Part shown: positions 17,614 through 25,559 of the stretch, one piece after another | Numbering within the stretch: the first letter of the stretch is position 1 | How the letters are laid out: the number at the start of each line of letters is the position of its first letter | Source of the DNA: Candidatus Nanohaloarchaea archaeon | GTDB taxonomy: Archaea; Nanohalarchaeota; Nanosalinia; Nanosalinales; Nanosalinaceae | Reading direction: 5' to 3' | Length of the DNA: 64,000 nt | Assembly (NCBI GenBank): GCA_013343275.1 | Contig: CP046106.1 | Coordinates: 372,001-436,000 of the forward strand | The notes under the pieces: generated by a model | What the model was told of the DNA's origin: nothing | The model's database searches: none | The model's input: the letters and a program-made list of their open reading frames with translations, nothing else | Program-made: the position numbers and the translations under genes

Positions 17614-18224
17614 CAGCTCAGTTTGATTACTATGTTATCGCCGTCTCTTGGAATGTAACTTAATGGGTTTTCAAGTTTTTCTCCATTTGCTTTGACTGTG
17701 AGATTAGCTGGTTCTCCGTTGCAACTGGTTTGACCCATTACTGAGTCTTTCTTCAGCTGTCCGCCAAGATTATCAACTATCCAATCGAGCGTCGCCTGTT
17801 CTTTCGTCCTGACTCCTTCTAGGTGGAATGTTGTTGTTCCGTGCGTGTGTGCCTTAATTCCTCCGCCTTGTAGGACTCTGCTTTCTCCACAGACTATGAG
17901 CTGGTAGTTGGCGTGCCAGTGAACTGGAACTCCTATCCCTTTATCAGGAATTTTTTCTGGCTGCAGGGACTTGGAGAACTGGTATGCTTGGAAGCCTCCG
18001 ACTACGAGTCCTGCGAGAACCATGGCAGCGATTCCGCCATATACAATCTTTCTGTTCCGTTTATGTTTCGCTGTCTGTTCCTTCTCATTTAACTTGTTTA
18101 GTTTTCTCTGTTTGCCATCCTTATCGTGGCTTGACATCTCTTCCTCGTGATCCTTTAGTTCGTGCTGTAGCTTTCTCTTTTCTTTTTCGAATTCTTTTTC
18201 GCAGTAGTCGCAGTCTTCTGGCAT
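17613..18224 (-). CDS. Membrane protein with cytoplasmic C2H2 finger and external His-rich domain
   Basis: 203 residues from ATG 18224. Residues 4-25 form a C2H2-type pattern: CDYCEKEF, twelve residues, then HELKDH. A charged coiled region follows, then one membrane span (GGIAAMVLAGLVVGGFQAY, about residues 67-86). The external part carries VHWHANYQLIVCGES and KAHTHGTTTFHLEG, a His-rich cluster with two Cys, likely a metal site. It lies 10 bases after the zinc-finger cupredoxin gene. The finger plus span plus external metal-site layout recurs in that neighbour and is unusual. Role unknown. Confidence 0.7.
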   Translation of the reverse strand: MPEDCDYCEKEFEKEKRKLQHELKDHEEEMSSHDKDGKQRKLNKLNEKEQTAKHKRNRKIVYGGIAAMVLAGLVVGGFQAYQFSKSLQPEKIPDKGIGVPVHWHANYQLIVCGESRVLQGGGIKAHTHGTTTFHLEGVRTKEQATLDWIVDNLGGQLKKDSVMGQTSCNGEPANLTVKANGEKLENPLSYIPRDGDNIVIKLS

Positions 18225-18234
18225 AATTTGACAC

Positions 18235-18831
18235 CTAAGTTGAAACGAACCTTCCGACCATTCCCTGCTCTGAGTGACCTGGCAGTGTGCACTCGAACCT
18301 GAGTGGTAGTTCTCCTGCTTTTGAAACGTTGACCGTGAATGATTCGGACTGGCCGGGCTGTACCAGGCTGGTTCCTTTGCCGACACCTGTCAACCGGAGA
18401 TTGTGGCCGATAGAACCTCTGTTAGTGAACCGCACCATTACCGTTCCCGTTTTGTTTACTCCTGTAGTAGAGGGTCTGAAGTAGTATTCTCCTCCGGAGA
18501 TACGTACTATCTTGTCAACATTTTTACTGATTTTTTCCTCCGTACTTTGTCCCGGGTTCATAGAGTTAAGCGCTAATCCTCCGCCAGCCACGGTAAGAGC
18601 GATCAGTATCCCGGCTATAGCTAACTTGTTGCCTAGAACTGTTTTGCGGACAGTTCCCCAGTGTTTTTTCTTGTGTTCTCTTAGACTTTCCTTCGAGCTG
18701 AATTTCTCTCCACACTTGGAGCATTCTTCCAATTTGCTGTGGTCGTAATCTTCTTTGTGCTGCTGGAGCGCCTGTTCGGAACTGAAGCTCTTATCACATT
18801 TGTCGCAGTCGAATTTTCCCACTTGTATCAC
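18235..18831 (-). CDS. Membrane-anchored cupredoxin with two cytoplasmic C2H2 zinc fingers
   Basis: 198 residues. Two classical fingers at residues about 8-58: FDCDKCDKSFSSEQALQQHK and ECSKCGEKFSSKESLREHKK. A membrane span follows (LAIAGILIALTVAGGGLAL, about 69-88). The external domain, residues about 105-198, is a cupredoxin with the type I copper ligands in order: His in IGHNLRL, Cys in FECTLPGH, His in that motif, and Met in EQGM. The start overlaps the stop of the DsbA-cupredoxin gene by four bases. A cytoplasmic nucleic-acid or protein binding finger joined to an external copper protein suggests either signalling or simple anchoring. Confidence 0.82.
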   Translation of the reverse strand: MIQVGKFDCDKCDKSFSSEQALQQHKEDYDHSKLEECSKCGEKFSSKESLREHKKKHWGTVRKTVLGNKLAIAGILIALTVAGGGLALNSMNPGQSTEEKISKNVDKIVRISGGEYYFRPSTTGVNKTGTVMVRFTNRGSIGHNLRLTGVGKGTSLVQPGQSESFTVNVSKAGELPLRFECTLPGHSEQGMVGRFVST

Positions 18832-19919
18832 CCTGGAGTTATCTTTCCTGTCATCCCGTTAGCTGCGTGGCCAGGAAGGCTACACTCAAAGCTTATAGGG
18901 AAGGTTCCTGATTTTGGGGCGATAAATGTGAAGGAGTCGGTTTGTCCTGCTTGAATAACTCTTGAACCAACTCCTAGACTAGGAATCCTCAGGTTATGAG
19001 GGATGCTGCCGGTGTTTCTGAATTCTACTTTTACGGTCTGGCCTTTTTTCACTTGGATAGTGGATGGTGAGAAGCTGTATTCTGTCCCCGAGACTTGTAT
19101 GGTCTTATCAACTTGTTCGTTTCTTCCTGTTGTCTCAGTTCCTGAATCTGAGTTTTGAACTCGGTTGATAACAGAGCGGAACCTGCTATACGGCTGTGCG
19201 CCTGTAATTTGTTGACCGGTATCGGATCCTGTTCTGTAGATCACGAAGCCAGGAGTACCGGTGATTCCTACAGATCTGCCTTCACTTCTGTCCCTCTCTA
19301 TCTCGTCTTGGAATTTCTGCCTGTTGTTTTCCATGCAGCTTGACAGCTGATTTGCGTTTACTCCTGAAACCTGCCGTGTCATGGAGATTATATCCTGTTT
19401 GTCTCCCCATCCACTGTTTTCTCCGTCCTGGTTGTCGAACATCGAGGCGTGCCAGTTCCAGTAAGCTTCAGGATTCGATTCTCCTACCTGTTTCCAGACG
19501 CATTCAGAGGCTATTCCTGCTGTTGTTGAGTCCGGTCCGAGGAACTGGAAGTCTTTGAATACGAACCTTACCTTTCCTTCTGAAATGTAGTTGTTTTTCA
19601 GCTGTGGAAATGTCCTCTGCTCGAAACGCTTGCAGAACGGGCACTGGAAGTCACCCCAGTAAGCGATTGTGACAGGTGCATCTTCTTGACCGATCACGGG
19701 TTCTCCTGTAGTTTCGAAGCTGACAGTTACACCTGAATCGCCTCCTGAGGGAGAAGGCGAGGGGTTATTATCGCTGTTTCCTGTTGGTTGTACGGTAGCC
19801 TTACCAGTTATTTGCCCTGAAACTATTGATCCAGTTAGGAATCCAACACTAATTCCGAGGGCAAAAACCAGTATCATCGCATGCTTTACATTCAGGCTTA
19901 TCTCTATTTCCTCTGTCAT
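18828..19919 (-). CDS. DsbA-like thioredoxin fused to a cupredoxin domain
   Basis: 363 residues. An N-terminal span (MILVFALGISVGFLTGSIVS) and a Ser/Pro-rich linker precede the DsbA domain: APVTIAYWGDFQCPFCKRF (CPFC active site, about residue 93-96), a helical insertion, and the cis-Pro loop GITGTPGFVIY. After a linker the last 95 residues are a cupredoxin with IPHNLRI (His), FECSLPGH (Cys, His) and ANGM (Met). The fusion joins thiol oxidation with a copper redox centre outside the membrane. Its start overlaps the DoxX stop by four bases (ATGA type). A paralogous DsbA without cupredoxin lies at 24718. Confidence 0.88.
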   Translation of the reverse strand: MTEEIEISLNVKHAMILVFALGISVGFLTGSIVSGQITGKATVQPTGNSDNNPSPSPSGGDSGVTVSFETTGEPVIGQEDAPVTIAYWGDFQCPFCKRFEQRTFPQLKNNYISEGKVRFVFKDFQFLGPDSTTAGIASECVWKQVGESNPEAYWNWHASMFDNQDGENSGWGDKQDIISMTRQVSGVNANQLSSCMENNRQKFQDEIERDRSEGRSVGITGTPGFVIYRTGSDTGQQITGAQPYSRFRSVINRVQNSDSGTETTGRNEQVDKTIQVSGTEYSFSPSTIQVKKGQTVKVEFRNTGSIPHNLRIPSLGVGSRVIQAGQTDSFTFIAPKSGTFPISFECSLPGHAANGMTGKITPG

Positions 19920-20332
19920 TCTTTTTCCCTCCTGGCTGATTGAAGTGTTACCCCTAGAGCTAGAAGCAATAATCCGATATCCCTGATTATTACATCCATG
20001 TAACCTGCGCCTCCAAGAGCGAGGTTCAAAATTATTCCTGCCATCGACAGCGTGACTAATCCAGCTGCCACAGTAGTATATTTATCGAGTGTCAGGGCTG
20101 CTCCGAACAGAATCTCGAATACACCGTTCGCTTTCATGAAAAGAGTTCCAGTTAAGCCTATCTGGCTCATCAGGTCCGCGAAGACGGGAGCTATGTAGCT
20201 TGCCCATACAGCAGGATTTACCAGCTTGTGTACCCCGGAGAACAGTATAACGGTTCCAATACCCAGACGGAAAACCGTGCTTGAATGTTCTGAATATCGT
20301 TCTAAAAACTCTTTCAGGGAGTCGGTAAGCAT
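19916..20332 (-). CDS. DoxX family membrane protein
   Basis: 138 residues with four spans. FRLGIGTVILFSGVHKLVNP is the DoxX N-terminal motif, and MKANGVFEILFGAALTL follows the family. First gene of a six-gene minus-strand operon ending at 16321. TATA TTTAAAAC about 28 bases before the ATG, with the GTAACC direct-repeat element right upstream, fits a leaderless regulated promoter. DoxX proteins partner with thiol or thiosulfate redox systems; the DsbA next to it supports this. Confidence 0.85.
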   Translation of the reverse strand: MLTDSLKEFLERYSEHSSTVFRLGIGTVILFSGVHKLVNPAVWASYIAPVFADLMSQIGLTGTLFMKANGVFEILFGAALTLDKYTTVAAGLVTLSMAGIILNLALGGAGYMDVIIRDIGLLLLALGVTLQSARREKE

Positions 20333-20362
20333 CTCTGTCTGAGTTTAATCTGCTACAGTTTT

Positions 20363-20386
20363 AAAGGTTACAATAGGGTTACAATA
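20363..20386. promoter_or_regulatory. GTAACC direct-repeat promoter element, copy 1
   Basis: On the plus strand: AAAGGTTACAATAGG then GTTACAATA. Read in the gene direction it is GTAACCCTATTGTAACC immediately upstream of the TATA box of the DoxX operon. A near match lies at 20970-20995 in the same position relative to the next gene. Confidence 0.6.
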
Positions 20387-20429
20387 CTCTGGTTTCTTCA
20401 GTTGAAATTGTAAAGAATTTGCTATTGAT

Positions 20430-20942
20430 TCAGTTTTTTGGCTGCTGGCAGATCCTGGGATTGCCGACTTTTGCTATAGAAAAAGTTATGAGCAATATAC
20501 TCGCTGCTTTCAGACCATTTCCCTGGAAGGGTAATGCCGAGGCTATGCCTAATAGTCCAAAGAAACCTAGGATTCCTGCTCCGCAACCGGCACACCCTCC
20601 AGCCAGAAAAGCTGGGAACATTCCACCACCTTTTCTGATATTGGAGACGCCATTAATTTTTAGAGAACGGTAAAGGTTTACTACCAGAACACCTGAAAAC
20701 ACCGAATAAACTACAGAGAGAAAGATTCCTGTGTATCCAGCAGTATTGAATACATTCCAATTAAGGGCTAAGAAAGCCTCATCTAAATACAGGATACTTG
20801 CATTCAACATTTCTAAAGAATAATTAGGAAAACTACTCAAGGTCAGAACTAAATAGAAGATACTTGAGACGGCAATTAATCGTACTTTCGCTGGAAAAGA
20901 GTCGAAAGAAGACTTAAACCCGTTAACCAGTCCTCTACGCAT
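20430..20942 (-). CDS. Membrane protein with Cys pair motif
   Basis: 170 residues with four to five spans. A conserved-looking segment FLAGGCAGCGAGILGFFGLL near residue 113 has two Cys separated by three residues in a glycine-rich turn at a membrane edge. This type of motif occurs in small membrane thiol proteins, but the family is not certain. Basic start (MRRGLVNGFKSS). Its promoter carries the second GTAACC element, so it is probably co-regulated with the DoxX-DsbA operon next to it. Confidence 0.65.
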   Translation of the reverse strand: MRRGLVNGFKSSFDSFPAKVRLIAVSSIFYLVLTLSSFPNYSLEMLNASILYLDEAFLALNWNVFNTAGYTGIFLSVVYSVFSGVLVVNLYRSLKINGVSNIRKGGGMFPAFLAGGCAGCGAGILGFFGLLGIASALPFQGNGLKAASILLITFSIAKVGNPRICQQPKN

Positions 20943-20969
20943 GTAAATTTATTGAAGTTTCTAGAGATT

Positions 20970-20995
20970 AAAAGGTTACATTAGGGTTTAATTAG
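20970..20995. promoter_or_regulatory. GTAACC promoter element, copy 2
   Basis: Plus-strand AAAAGGTTACATTAGG then GTTTAATTAG. In gene direction it reads TTAAACCCTAATGTAACC followed by the TATA box CTTTTAATC, 27 bases before ATG 20942. Matches copy 1 at 19 or so of 22 positions by eye. Confidence 0.6.
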
Positions 20996-21043
20996 CTCTA
21001 CGTACAGGTAACTTTATTGTAGATAACCTCTCAAAATTGGATT

Positions 21044-21349
21044 ATGGTCGACACTGTCAGCCTCAGTCTAGTGATTTTTTCCTCAATACTATTTGGCGTA
21101 GCCGTATATTATACATACCGTCTTTCAGAGGAAACTAACAGAGGAAAGTACTGGATATTCTATCTATTAGCCGCGATAGGCTTAGGAATGCACGAATGGT
21201 TGAAAGTTCTACACATATTTCTAAGAATACCTGAGCCGATTTATAACCTTCTTCTCGAGTTAGGTATAGTCGCTGGAGCTGCAAGCCTGAGCTATGCTTC
21301 CTATGGCCTTTACACATCGATGAAGAAGATTAGAGAAAAGGTGGAATAA
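21044..21349 (+). CDS. Small three-span membrane protein
   Basis: 101 residues with three hydrophobic segments and an intervening EETNRGKYW loop. A His and Glu in the middle (GMHEWLKVLHIFL) are membrane-flanking. Ends in a basic tail KKIREKVE. The next gene, a winged-helix regulator, starts five bases after its stop, so the two form an operon. Such membrane protein plus regulator pairs occur in archaea. No family name can be given. Confidence 0.65.
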   Translation: MVDTVSLSLVIFSSILFGVAVYYTYRLSEETNRGKYWIFYLLAAIGLGMHEWLKVLHIFLRIPEPIYNLLLELGIVAGAASLSYASYGLYTSMKKIREKVE

Positions 21350-21353
21350 AGGC

Positions 21354-21617
21354 ATGGATGAATCCGTACTTTTCTACTTTTCAAAAGGTGCAAACATACG
21401 TAGAGAAATAGTTCAGATTGTGAAAGAAAAACAAGACGAAGGAATATACCTTAACGAGATAGCAGATGAACTAGATATGAGCCATGTGGCAGCAAGAAAA
21501 CATATCGAATTACTTCGAGAAGAGGACTACTTAGAACACATTAACCCGGAAGGCAAGCCCAAATATATCAGACTCACGGAAAATGGAGAAAAGATATTGA
21601 AAGATTTTGACGACTGA
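21354..21617 (+). CDS. Winged helix-turn-helix regulator
   Basis: 87 residues, an ArsR/MarR-like winged helix. EGIYLNEIADELDMSHVAAR gives the helix-turn-helix, KHIELLREEDYLEHI the recognition helix and lead into the wing, and PKYIRLTENGEKIL the wing. No Cys, so it is not itself a metal sensor. It is the best local candidate to bind the two GTAACC elements upstream; this link is inference from proximity. Confidence 0.82.
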   Translation: MDESVLFYFSKGANIRREIVQIVKEKQDEGIYLNEIADELDMSHVAARKHIELLREEDYLEHINPEGKPKYIRLTENGEKILKDFDD

Positions 21618-21817
21618 ATAATTAAGATTTATTTCCTTTAGCTGAAGCACCGAGCAGTTTACGGAAAACCATGGTTCTATTAGGTCTGGAGCTTCGGCAG
21701 GTATTAGGTTCACCGTTTTCCAACTTACTTCTTCGTGTCTGCCGTGGTAAGTTGTGGTGATTTCGACCTTTCTACTGTGGTTTTTCCTGGTATCTGGTGG
21801 AAAACGAGTTTCTCCTA

Positions 21818-21976
21818 TTATTTCGTGACCACTGCAGTCAGTAGAATAATCAGAAATATTGCGATGACAATTCCGAATCCTATAGCAAGCTCTTTCCAGG
21901 ATAGATGAGCAAGGGCGTGATTTAGGTCATCACCACCTCCGTGGAAAACTGAAGGAATCTGGAAAATAGAGCTCAT
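21818..21976 (-). CDS. Small membrane protein (52 aa) downstream of PadR copy 2
   Basis: ATG 21976 begins 30 bases after the PadR stop. The first half is His/Gly-rich (FHGGGDDLNHALAHLSW) and the second half is one span (LAIGFGIVIAIFLIILL). The His cluster may bind metal. Position suggests co-transcription with the sensor. The remaining 21618-21817 stretch shows a long open frame but nothing recognisable. Confidence 0.5.
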   Translation of the reverse strand: MSSIFQIPSVFHGGGDDLNHALAHLSWKELAIGFGIVIAIFLIILLTAVVTK

Positions 21977-22005
21977 AATTTAGTCTTTGACCTCTTGCCT
22001 TTGTT

Positions 22006-22401
22006 TCATTTTGAGGCAGCGCAGTGCTTACAGCAGTAAGTTTTTCCATCCTCTTCGTATCCTCCGCTGTAGATCTCGCAACCACAGTTCTCACATTCTT
22101 CTATCTCGCCTTCTATTGCGGCGTGAAGTATTTCTCCGAATGCATCAAGCTGTTCCTTTACAAGATCCTCTCCTTCCTCTGTCAACCGGTAGACTTTCTT
22201 ACCTCGATCTCCTTTTTCTTCTACTGTGGCAACACCCTTGTCCGTTAATTTTTCCAGGAAAGGGTAGATGTGGGATGTTGTCGGTTTATTGCCAGTGATT
22301 CTTTCTATGTCTTTGATTAGTTGATATCCGTGTTTCTCTCCAGATTCGAGCAGTAAAACCGTATATAGTCTGTTTACGTTTGATAGATCAATTTCTTCCA
22401 T
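22006..22401 (-). CDS. PadR-type repressor with Cys-rich metal-binding tail (copy 2)
   Basis: 131 residues from ATG 22401, chosen to match copy 1 (both then read M-x-E-I-x-L-S-N-V-N-R-L-Y-T-V); GTG 22434 and ATG 22425 would run into the operator. PadR winged helix with TTSHIYPFLEKLTDKGV and KKVYRLTEEGEDL. The tail CENCGCEIYSGGYEEDG then CCKHC matches copy 1 nearly residue for residue. It differs by an added GDRG turn. Lies inside the AGGCCT-poor segment, so the two paralogs may have different histories yet share operators. Confidence 0.85.
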   Translation of the reverse strand: MEEIDLSNVNRLYTVLLLESGEKHGYQLIKDIERITGNKPTTSHIYPFLEKLTDKGVATVEEKGDRGKKVYRLTEEGEDLVKEQLDAFGEILHAAIEGEIEECENCGCEIYSGGYEEDGKTYCCKHCAASK

Positions 22402-22423
22402 TTCCGAGTTCACATTATTAGAC

Positions 22424-22440
22424 ATATCATTCACTTATAT
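22424..22440. promoter_or_regulatory. Palindromic operator, site 6 (ATATCA-N5-TTATAT)
   Basis: One mismatch from the shared ATATCA-N5-TGATAT palindrome, 23 bases upstream of the PadR copy 2 start. Suggests autoregulation. Confidence 0.5.
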
Positions 22441-22447
22441 ATCAATT

Positions 22448-22993
22448 TCATATTTCTTTGCAGCAATCTACCGCCTTCTTTACCAAATTCCTGGCCTGGG
22501 AGAGCATTGAAGAATCTCTTGAATCTGCTTCATCAGATCCTTTCCTTGTACTGGCGCCCATATCATTTCCTTTAATGTCTTCGACTTCCTGTGTTACTTC
22601 TCCCTTATCCGCTACATCAAGATTGATCGCCCAAAACATGGAGTAAAGTGAGAACGCTTTGTCATAGAATTTTTCCGCCTTCTCACGATCCTGGTCAAGC
22701 ATTTTATCTCCGGTTTCCCGGAACCTCATAGAAGCTGCCAGCAAGTGTTTGGAAATACACCATTCTTCGCCCTCAGTGTTTTCCACCAGTTCTTTCATTG
22801 CTTCTGTCCTAATCTCCCTGATTTCGGAAAGCATTTCCAGAGAATCATCTGAACCTGTTTTTTCGTGAGTGAAGAAGAGATGCTCTTCAAGTGATATCAA
22901 GTTCATCAAACCTACAGACAGGTCTTCATCACGGGAGAGATCGAGTTTGTTGACATCTGAACCCAGTTTTTCCATTAGTTCATCTTTTTCCAT
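22448..22993 (-). CDS. Hypothetical helical protein
   Basis: 181 residues, nearly all helix. Conserved-looking patches: LISLEEHLFFTHEKTG, CISKHLLAASMRFRETGDKM and FYDKAFSLYSMFWAINLDVA. A flexible acidic linker (residues about 135-160) leads to a C-terminal helix with a CC pair (VDCCKEI). The promoter is shared, through a TATA box and palindrome at 23034-23050, with the DUF411 gene in the other direction. Probably cytoplasmic; function unknown. Confidence 0.65.
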   Translation of the reverse strand: MEKDELMEKLGSDVNKLDLSRDEDLSVGLMNLISLEEHLFFTHEKTGSDDSLEMLSEIREIRTEAMKELVENTEGEEWCISKHLLAASMRFRETGDKMLDQDREKAEKFYDKAFSLYSMFWAINLDVADKGEVTQEVEDIKGNDMGASTRKGSDEADSRDSSMLSQARNLVKKAVDCCKEI

Positions 22994-23033
22994 GCTCTTC
23001 GGGAAATGATTGAGTCCGATAATTTATAAATTC

Positions 23034-23050
23034 ATATCACAGAGTGATAT
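23034..23050. promoter_or_regulatory. Palindromic operator, site 3 (ATATCA-N5-TGATAT)
   Basis: Perfect inverted repeat between divergent genes. The TATA box TTTATAAATT (23024-23033) lies beside it and can serve both directions; the plus-strand start ATG 23054 is three bases after it. Confidence 0.72.
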
Positions 23051-23053
23051 ATC

Positions 23054-23563
23054 ATGAATTTAGATGTCGACAGGTTTCTCAACTTATACAGTGCAGGAGG
23101 AATAGCTTTAATTGGCCTTATAGCGATCACAGTGGCAGTTTCAGGATCAAATAGAGCTGTGAACGCCGCAGATCAAACCGCGATAAAAGACGTCCAAGCA
23201 GTAGTCTACAAGTCGCCCAGCTGCGGATGCTGTGGTGCATGGGCGCAGTACGCTGAAAGAAGAGGAATTAATGTAGAAGTGAATGCAGTTGGAAACCTGA
23301 ATCAAATTAAAGAAAAATATGGGGTTCCTGAAGGGAAACAGGCCTGCCACACAACAGTGCTGAAGGAATCAGGTTATGTGGTGGAAGGTCATGTACCGAC
23401 CAGGGCGATAAATAAGCTGCTCACTGAAAAACCGGATGTTCAGGGTATTGGTTTGCCTGGTATGCCCAAGGGAAGCCCTGGTATGCCAGGACCGAAACAG
23501 GGGGACTGGAAAATCTACTCGTTCACTGAAAGCAGCCAAACCTCAAAATTTATGACGGTGTAG
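23054..23563 (+). CDS. DUF411 metal-binding protein, membrane-anchored
   Basis: 169 residues. An N-terminal span (AGGIALIGLIAITVAVSG) acts as signal or anchor. The DUF411 domain starts at VVYKSPSCGCCGAWAQY, with the CGCC metal-binding motif, continues to ACHTTVLKESGYVVEGHVP (second Cys/His site) and ends in a Met/Pro-rich segment GLPGMPKGSPGMPGPK. DUF411 proteins are usually found with copper resistance genes. Leaderless start after operator site 3. First gene of a three-gene operon. Confidence 0.9.
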   Translation: MNLDVDRFLNLYSAGGIALIGLIAITVAVSGSNRAVNAADQTAIKDVQAVVYKSPSCGCCGAWAQYAERRGINVEVNAVGNLNQIKEKYGVPEGKQACHTTVLKESGYVVEGHVPTRAINKLLTEKPDVQGIGLPGMPKGSPGMPGPKQGDWKIYSFTESSQTSKFMTV

Positions 23564-23567
23564 AGGA

Positions 23568-24086
23568 ATGCTGTGGAGCATAGGGGTTCTCGTTCTCTTC
23601 TTACTTATTTTTACAGGTGCGGCTTCAGCGCACTGTCCTCTATGTGTTGTAGGCGCGGGTGCTGCGGTAGCGGGAGCATCATACCTCGGAGTGGCTAAAC
23701 CCGTTCTCGGCTTGTTCATAGGTGCATTCGCGGTTGCCACTGGCTGGTGGGTGGCCAATAAAATATCCAAAGAGTACATCTCATACCAGCGAGAGGTCGT
23801 AATAGCTTCCTCATTTCTGCTGACAGTTATCCCAATACTCCCGATAATGGGGAAAAAGAAAGCACTGTATCTAGGCTTAATGGGTAGCTACGGCACTTTA
23901 CTCAACGATACCTACATGTACGACGCGTCACTGGTTACGGCCTTAATCGGGGGCCTAGTGGTGACTTTCTCACCGAAGATCAGTAGCAAAATCACAGAAA
24001 TCAGAGGCAGACACATCGATTATCAGGGCATACTGGTGACATTCACCACATTGATTGTCTTAAGCCTCGTAATCCAGTTCATTTAA
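23568..24086 (+). CDS. Membrane protein with exported CPLC-type motif
   Basis: 172 residues, about five to six spans. After the first span comes AHCPLCVVGAGAAVAGASYL, a His-Cys-x2-Cys motif at the external side followed by a glycine/alanine-rich helix. Such proteins accompany copper and redox genes in several archaeal groups; no formal name is certain. Starts five bases after the DUF411 stop. Likely a partner in metal handling at the membrane. Confidence 0.65.
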   Translation: MLWSIGVLVLFLLIFTGAASAHCPLCVVGAGAAVAGASYLGVAKPVLGLFIGAFAVATGWWVANKISKEYISYQREVVIASSFLLTVIPILPIMGKKKALYLGLMGSYGTLLNDTYMYDASLVTALIGGLVVTFSPKISSKITEIRGRHIDYQGILVTFTTLIVLSLVIQFI

Positions 24087-24087
24087 G

Positions 24088-24675
24088 ATGAAACTACGGG
24101 AATCGTTGAAGGATAACAGGAGAAAAGTTGCAGTAACTGCGTTAATAGCCGGGGCAGCATTGATTTTTCTGGTTGCCTTCTTCGTGCCTTTAAACAACGC
24201 TCCAGCGAAAAACAGTTCTGAAACCGGATTCAACCGAGCCGACCTCATGTTCATGAACATGATGATAATCCACCACGATCAGGCGATTGAGATGGCGGAG
24301 CTAGCACCTAACAGAACTGATAACGAAAACATACTCGAACTTTCAAGAAATATTTCCGAAGCTCAGAGAGCAGAGAATGAACAGATGGCAGAGTGGCTGA
24401 GAGAACTCGGCTACCAGAGACCTGTAAGAGGGCACAGAATGGCAGGAATGGCTTCACAGGAAGAGATGCAGAGATTAAAGAATAGTAGCGGCAGAGGGTT
24501 TGATCGCTTGTTCTCTGAACTGATGATCCGGCATCACAGAGGCGGTATACAGATGGCGCAGGCTTTTTCTCGGCGAGGAAGTTACCCTGAACTTATCCAG
24601 ATGGAGAAACAGATGATCGAGGCCCAGCAGAAGGAAATCCAGTTGATGCAGGAGTGGCAGCAAAACTGGAACTGA
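24088..24675 (+). CDS. DUF305 family exported protein
   Basis: 195 residues. One N-terminal span (VTALIAGAALIFLVAFFV), then the DUF305 four-helix fold with two copies of the signature: MMIIHHDQAIEMAELA and MIRHHRGGIQMAQAF. The paired His-His and Met residues suit copper binding, as in CopM-like DUF305 proteins. Many Met and Gln near the end. Start lies one base after the upstream stop, so it is in the DUF411 operon. Confidence 0.88.
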   Translation: MKLRESLKDNRRKVAVTALIAGAALIFLVAFFVPLNNAPAKNSSETGFNRADLMFMNMMIIHHDQAIEMAELAPNRTDNENILELSRNISEAQRAENEQMAEWLRELGYQRPVRGHRMAGMASQEEMQRLKNSSGRGFDRLFSELMIRHHRGGIQMAQAFSRRGSYPELIQMEKQMIEAQQKEIQLMQEWQQNWN

Positions 24676-24696
24676 AGAAAAACGCTTAAAAACAAC

Positions 24697-24713
24697 CTGT
24701 CACTATGTGATAT
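24697..24713. promoter_or_regulatory. Palindromic operator, site 4 (TGTCA-N5-TGATA)
   Basis: One mismatch from TATCA-N5-TGATA. Sits between the TATA box GCTTAAAAAC and the start of the DsbA gene. Confidence 0.58.
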
Positions 24714-24717
24714 GTAA

Positions 24718-25521
24718 GTGTTTGATATGGCAGAAAAAGTTTCACTAGACATCTCGGTAAAGAACGCAATAGCAATTAGCTTCATAGCAGGAATAATTCT
24801 AGGCATCTTAATAGGAGGTGCAGGCGCATTAACTCTTCAAAAAAGCCCACAAACGCTGGAACCTACTTCTACAAACAATCCGTCGCCCAGCCCAACAACT
24901 AGCGACACCCAGCAAGACAACAAAGATGGAGGAAACACTGTCTCCGTTGCCGACCTGACATGGGAGAATGACCCTGTGTTAGGCAGCAAGGATGCAGAAG
25001 TTACACTTGTATGGTTCAGCGATCTGAACTGTATGTACTGTCGACGTTTCGCCCAAAACACATTCCCACAGATCAGAGAAAACTACGTAAGTCAAGGAGA
25101 GGTCCGAGTAGTGAAAAAGGACTTCATCACGATGGGAGCAAACTCCGTAACACTGGCAAAAGCCTCGCAAGCAGCATGGCAACTAGTCGGAGAAGAGAAC
25201 CCGAAAGTCTACTGGAGATGGACGGACGCGATCTCAGAGAACCAGCCTGAGAGAAAAAGGAATTCACAGACTGTTACAGAGGACATAATCTCAACAACCA
25301 GAGAGGTTGATGGGATTAAAGCAGAACAGCTCCGAGAGAAGATGAAAGAGATTAGCAGAGAGGAGATACAGCAGGATATTCAGGATGGCAAACAGAGAGG
25401 CATATCAGGAACACCAGGATTCCTGATATTCAGGACAGGATCTGATGAAGCCACGCAAATGACGGGAGCTCAACCCTACAGCGTCTTCAAATCTGAGATC
25501 AACAAACTCCTAGAGAGCTAG
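24718..25521 (+). CDS. DsbA-like membrane-anchored oxidoreductase
   Basis: 267 residues from GTG 24718, about 30 bases after the TATA box; ATG 24727 is possible. One N-terminal span (IAISFIAGIILGILIGGAGA), a Ser/Thr/Pro linker, then a DsbA domain with the active site SDLNCMYCRRFA (CMYC) and cis-Pro loop GISGTPGFLIF. The insertion and the final NKLLES match the larger paralog at 18828, without its cupredoxin. CMYC in place of CPFC would change the redox potential. It carries operator site 4 and so belongs to the PadR regulon. Confidence 0.88.
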   Translation: MFDMAEKVSLDISVKNAIAISFIAGIILGILIGGAGALTLQKSPQTLEPTSTNNPSPSPTTSDTQQDNKDGGNTVSVADLTWENDPVLGSKDAEVTLVWFSDLNCMYCRRFAQNTFPQIRENYVSQGEVRVVKKDFITMGANSVTLAKASQAAWQLVGEENPKVYWRWTDAISENQPERKRNSQTVTEDIISTTREVDGIKAEQLREKMKEISREEIQQDIQDGKQRGISGTPGFLIFRTGSDEATQMTGAQPYSVFKSEINKLLES

Positions 25522-25559
25522 CTCCTGGGCGCCACCTGTCTTTTATTTTTTACACTCAC

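Noticed and set aside
21531-21815. Minus-strand open frame reading ETRFPPDTRKNHSRK and onward
   Set aside because: It overlaps the winged-helix gene at one end and the small membrane gene at the other; looked like a possible gene remnant, but no family could be named.
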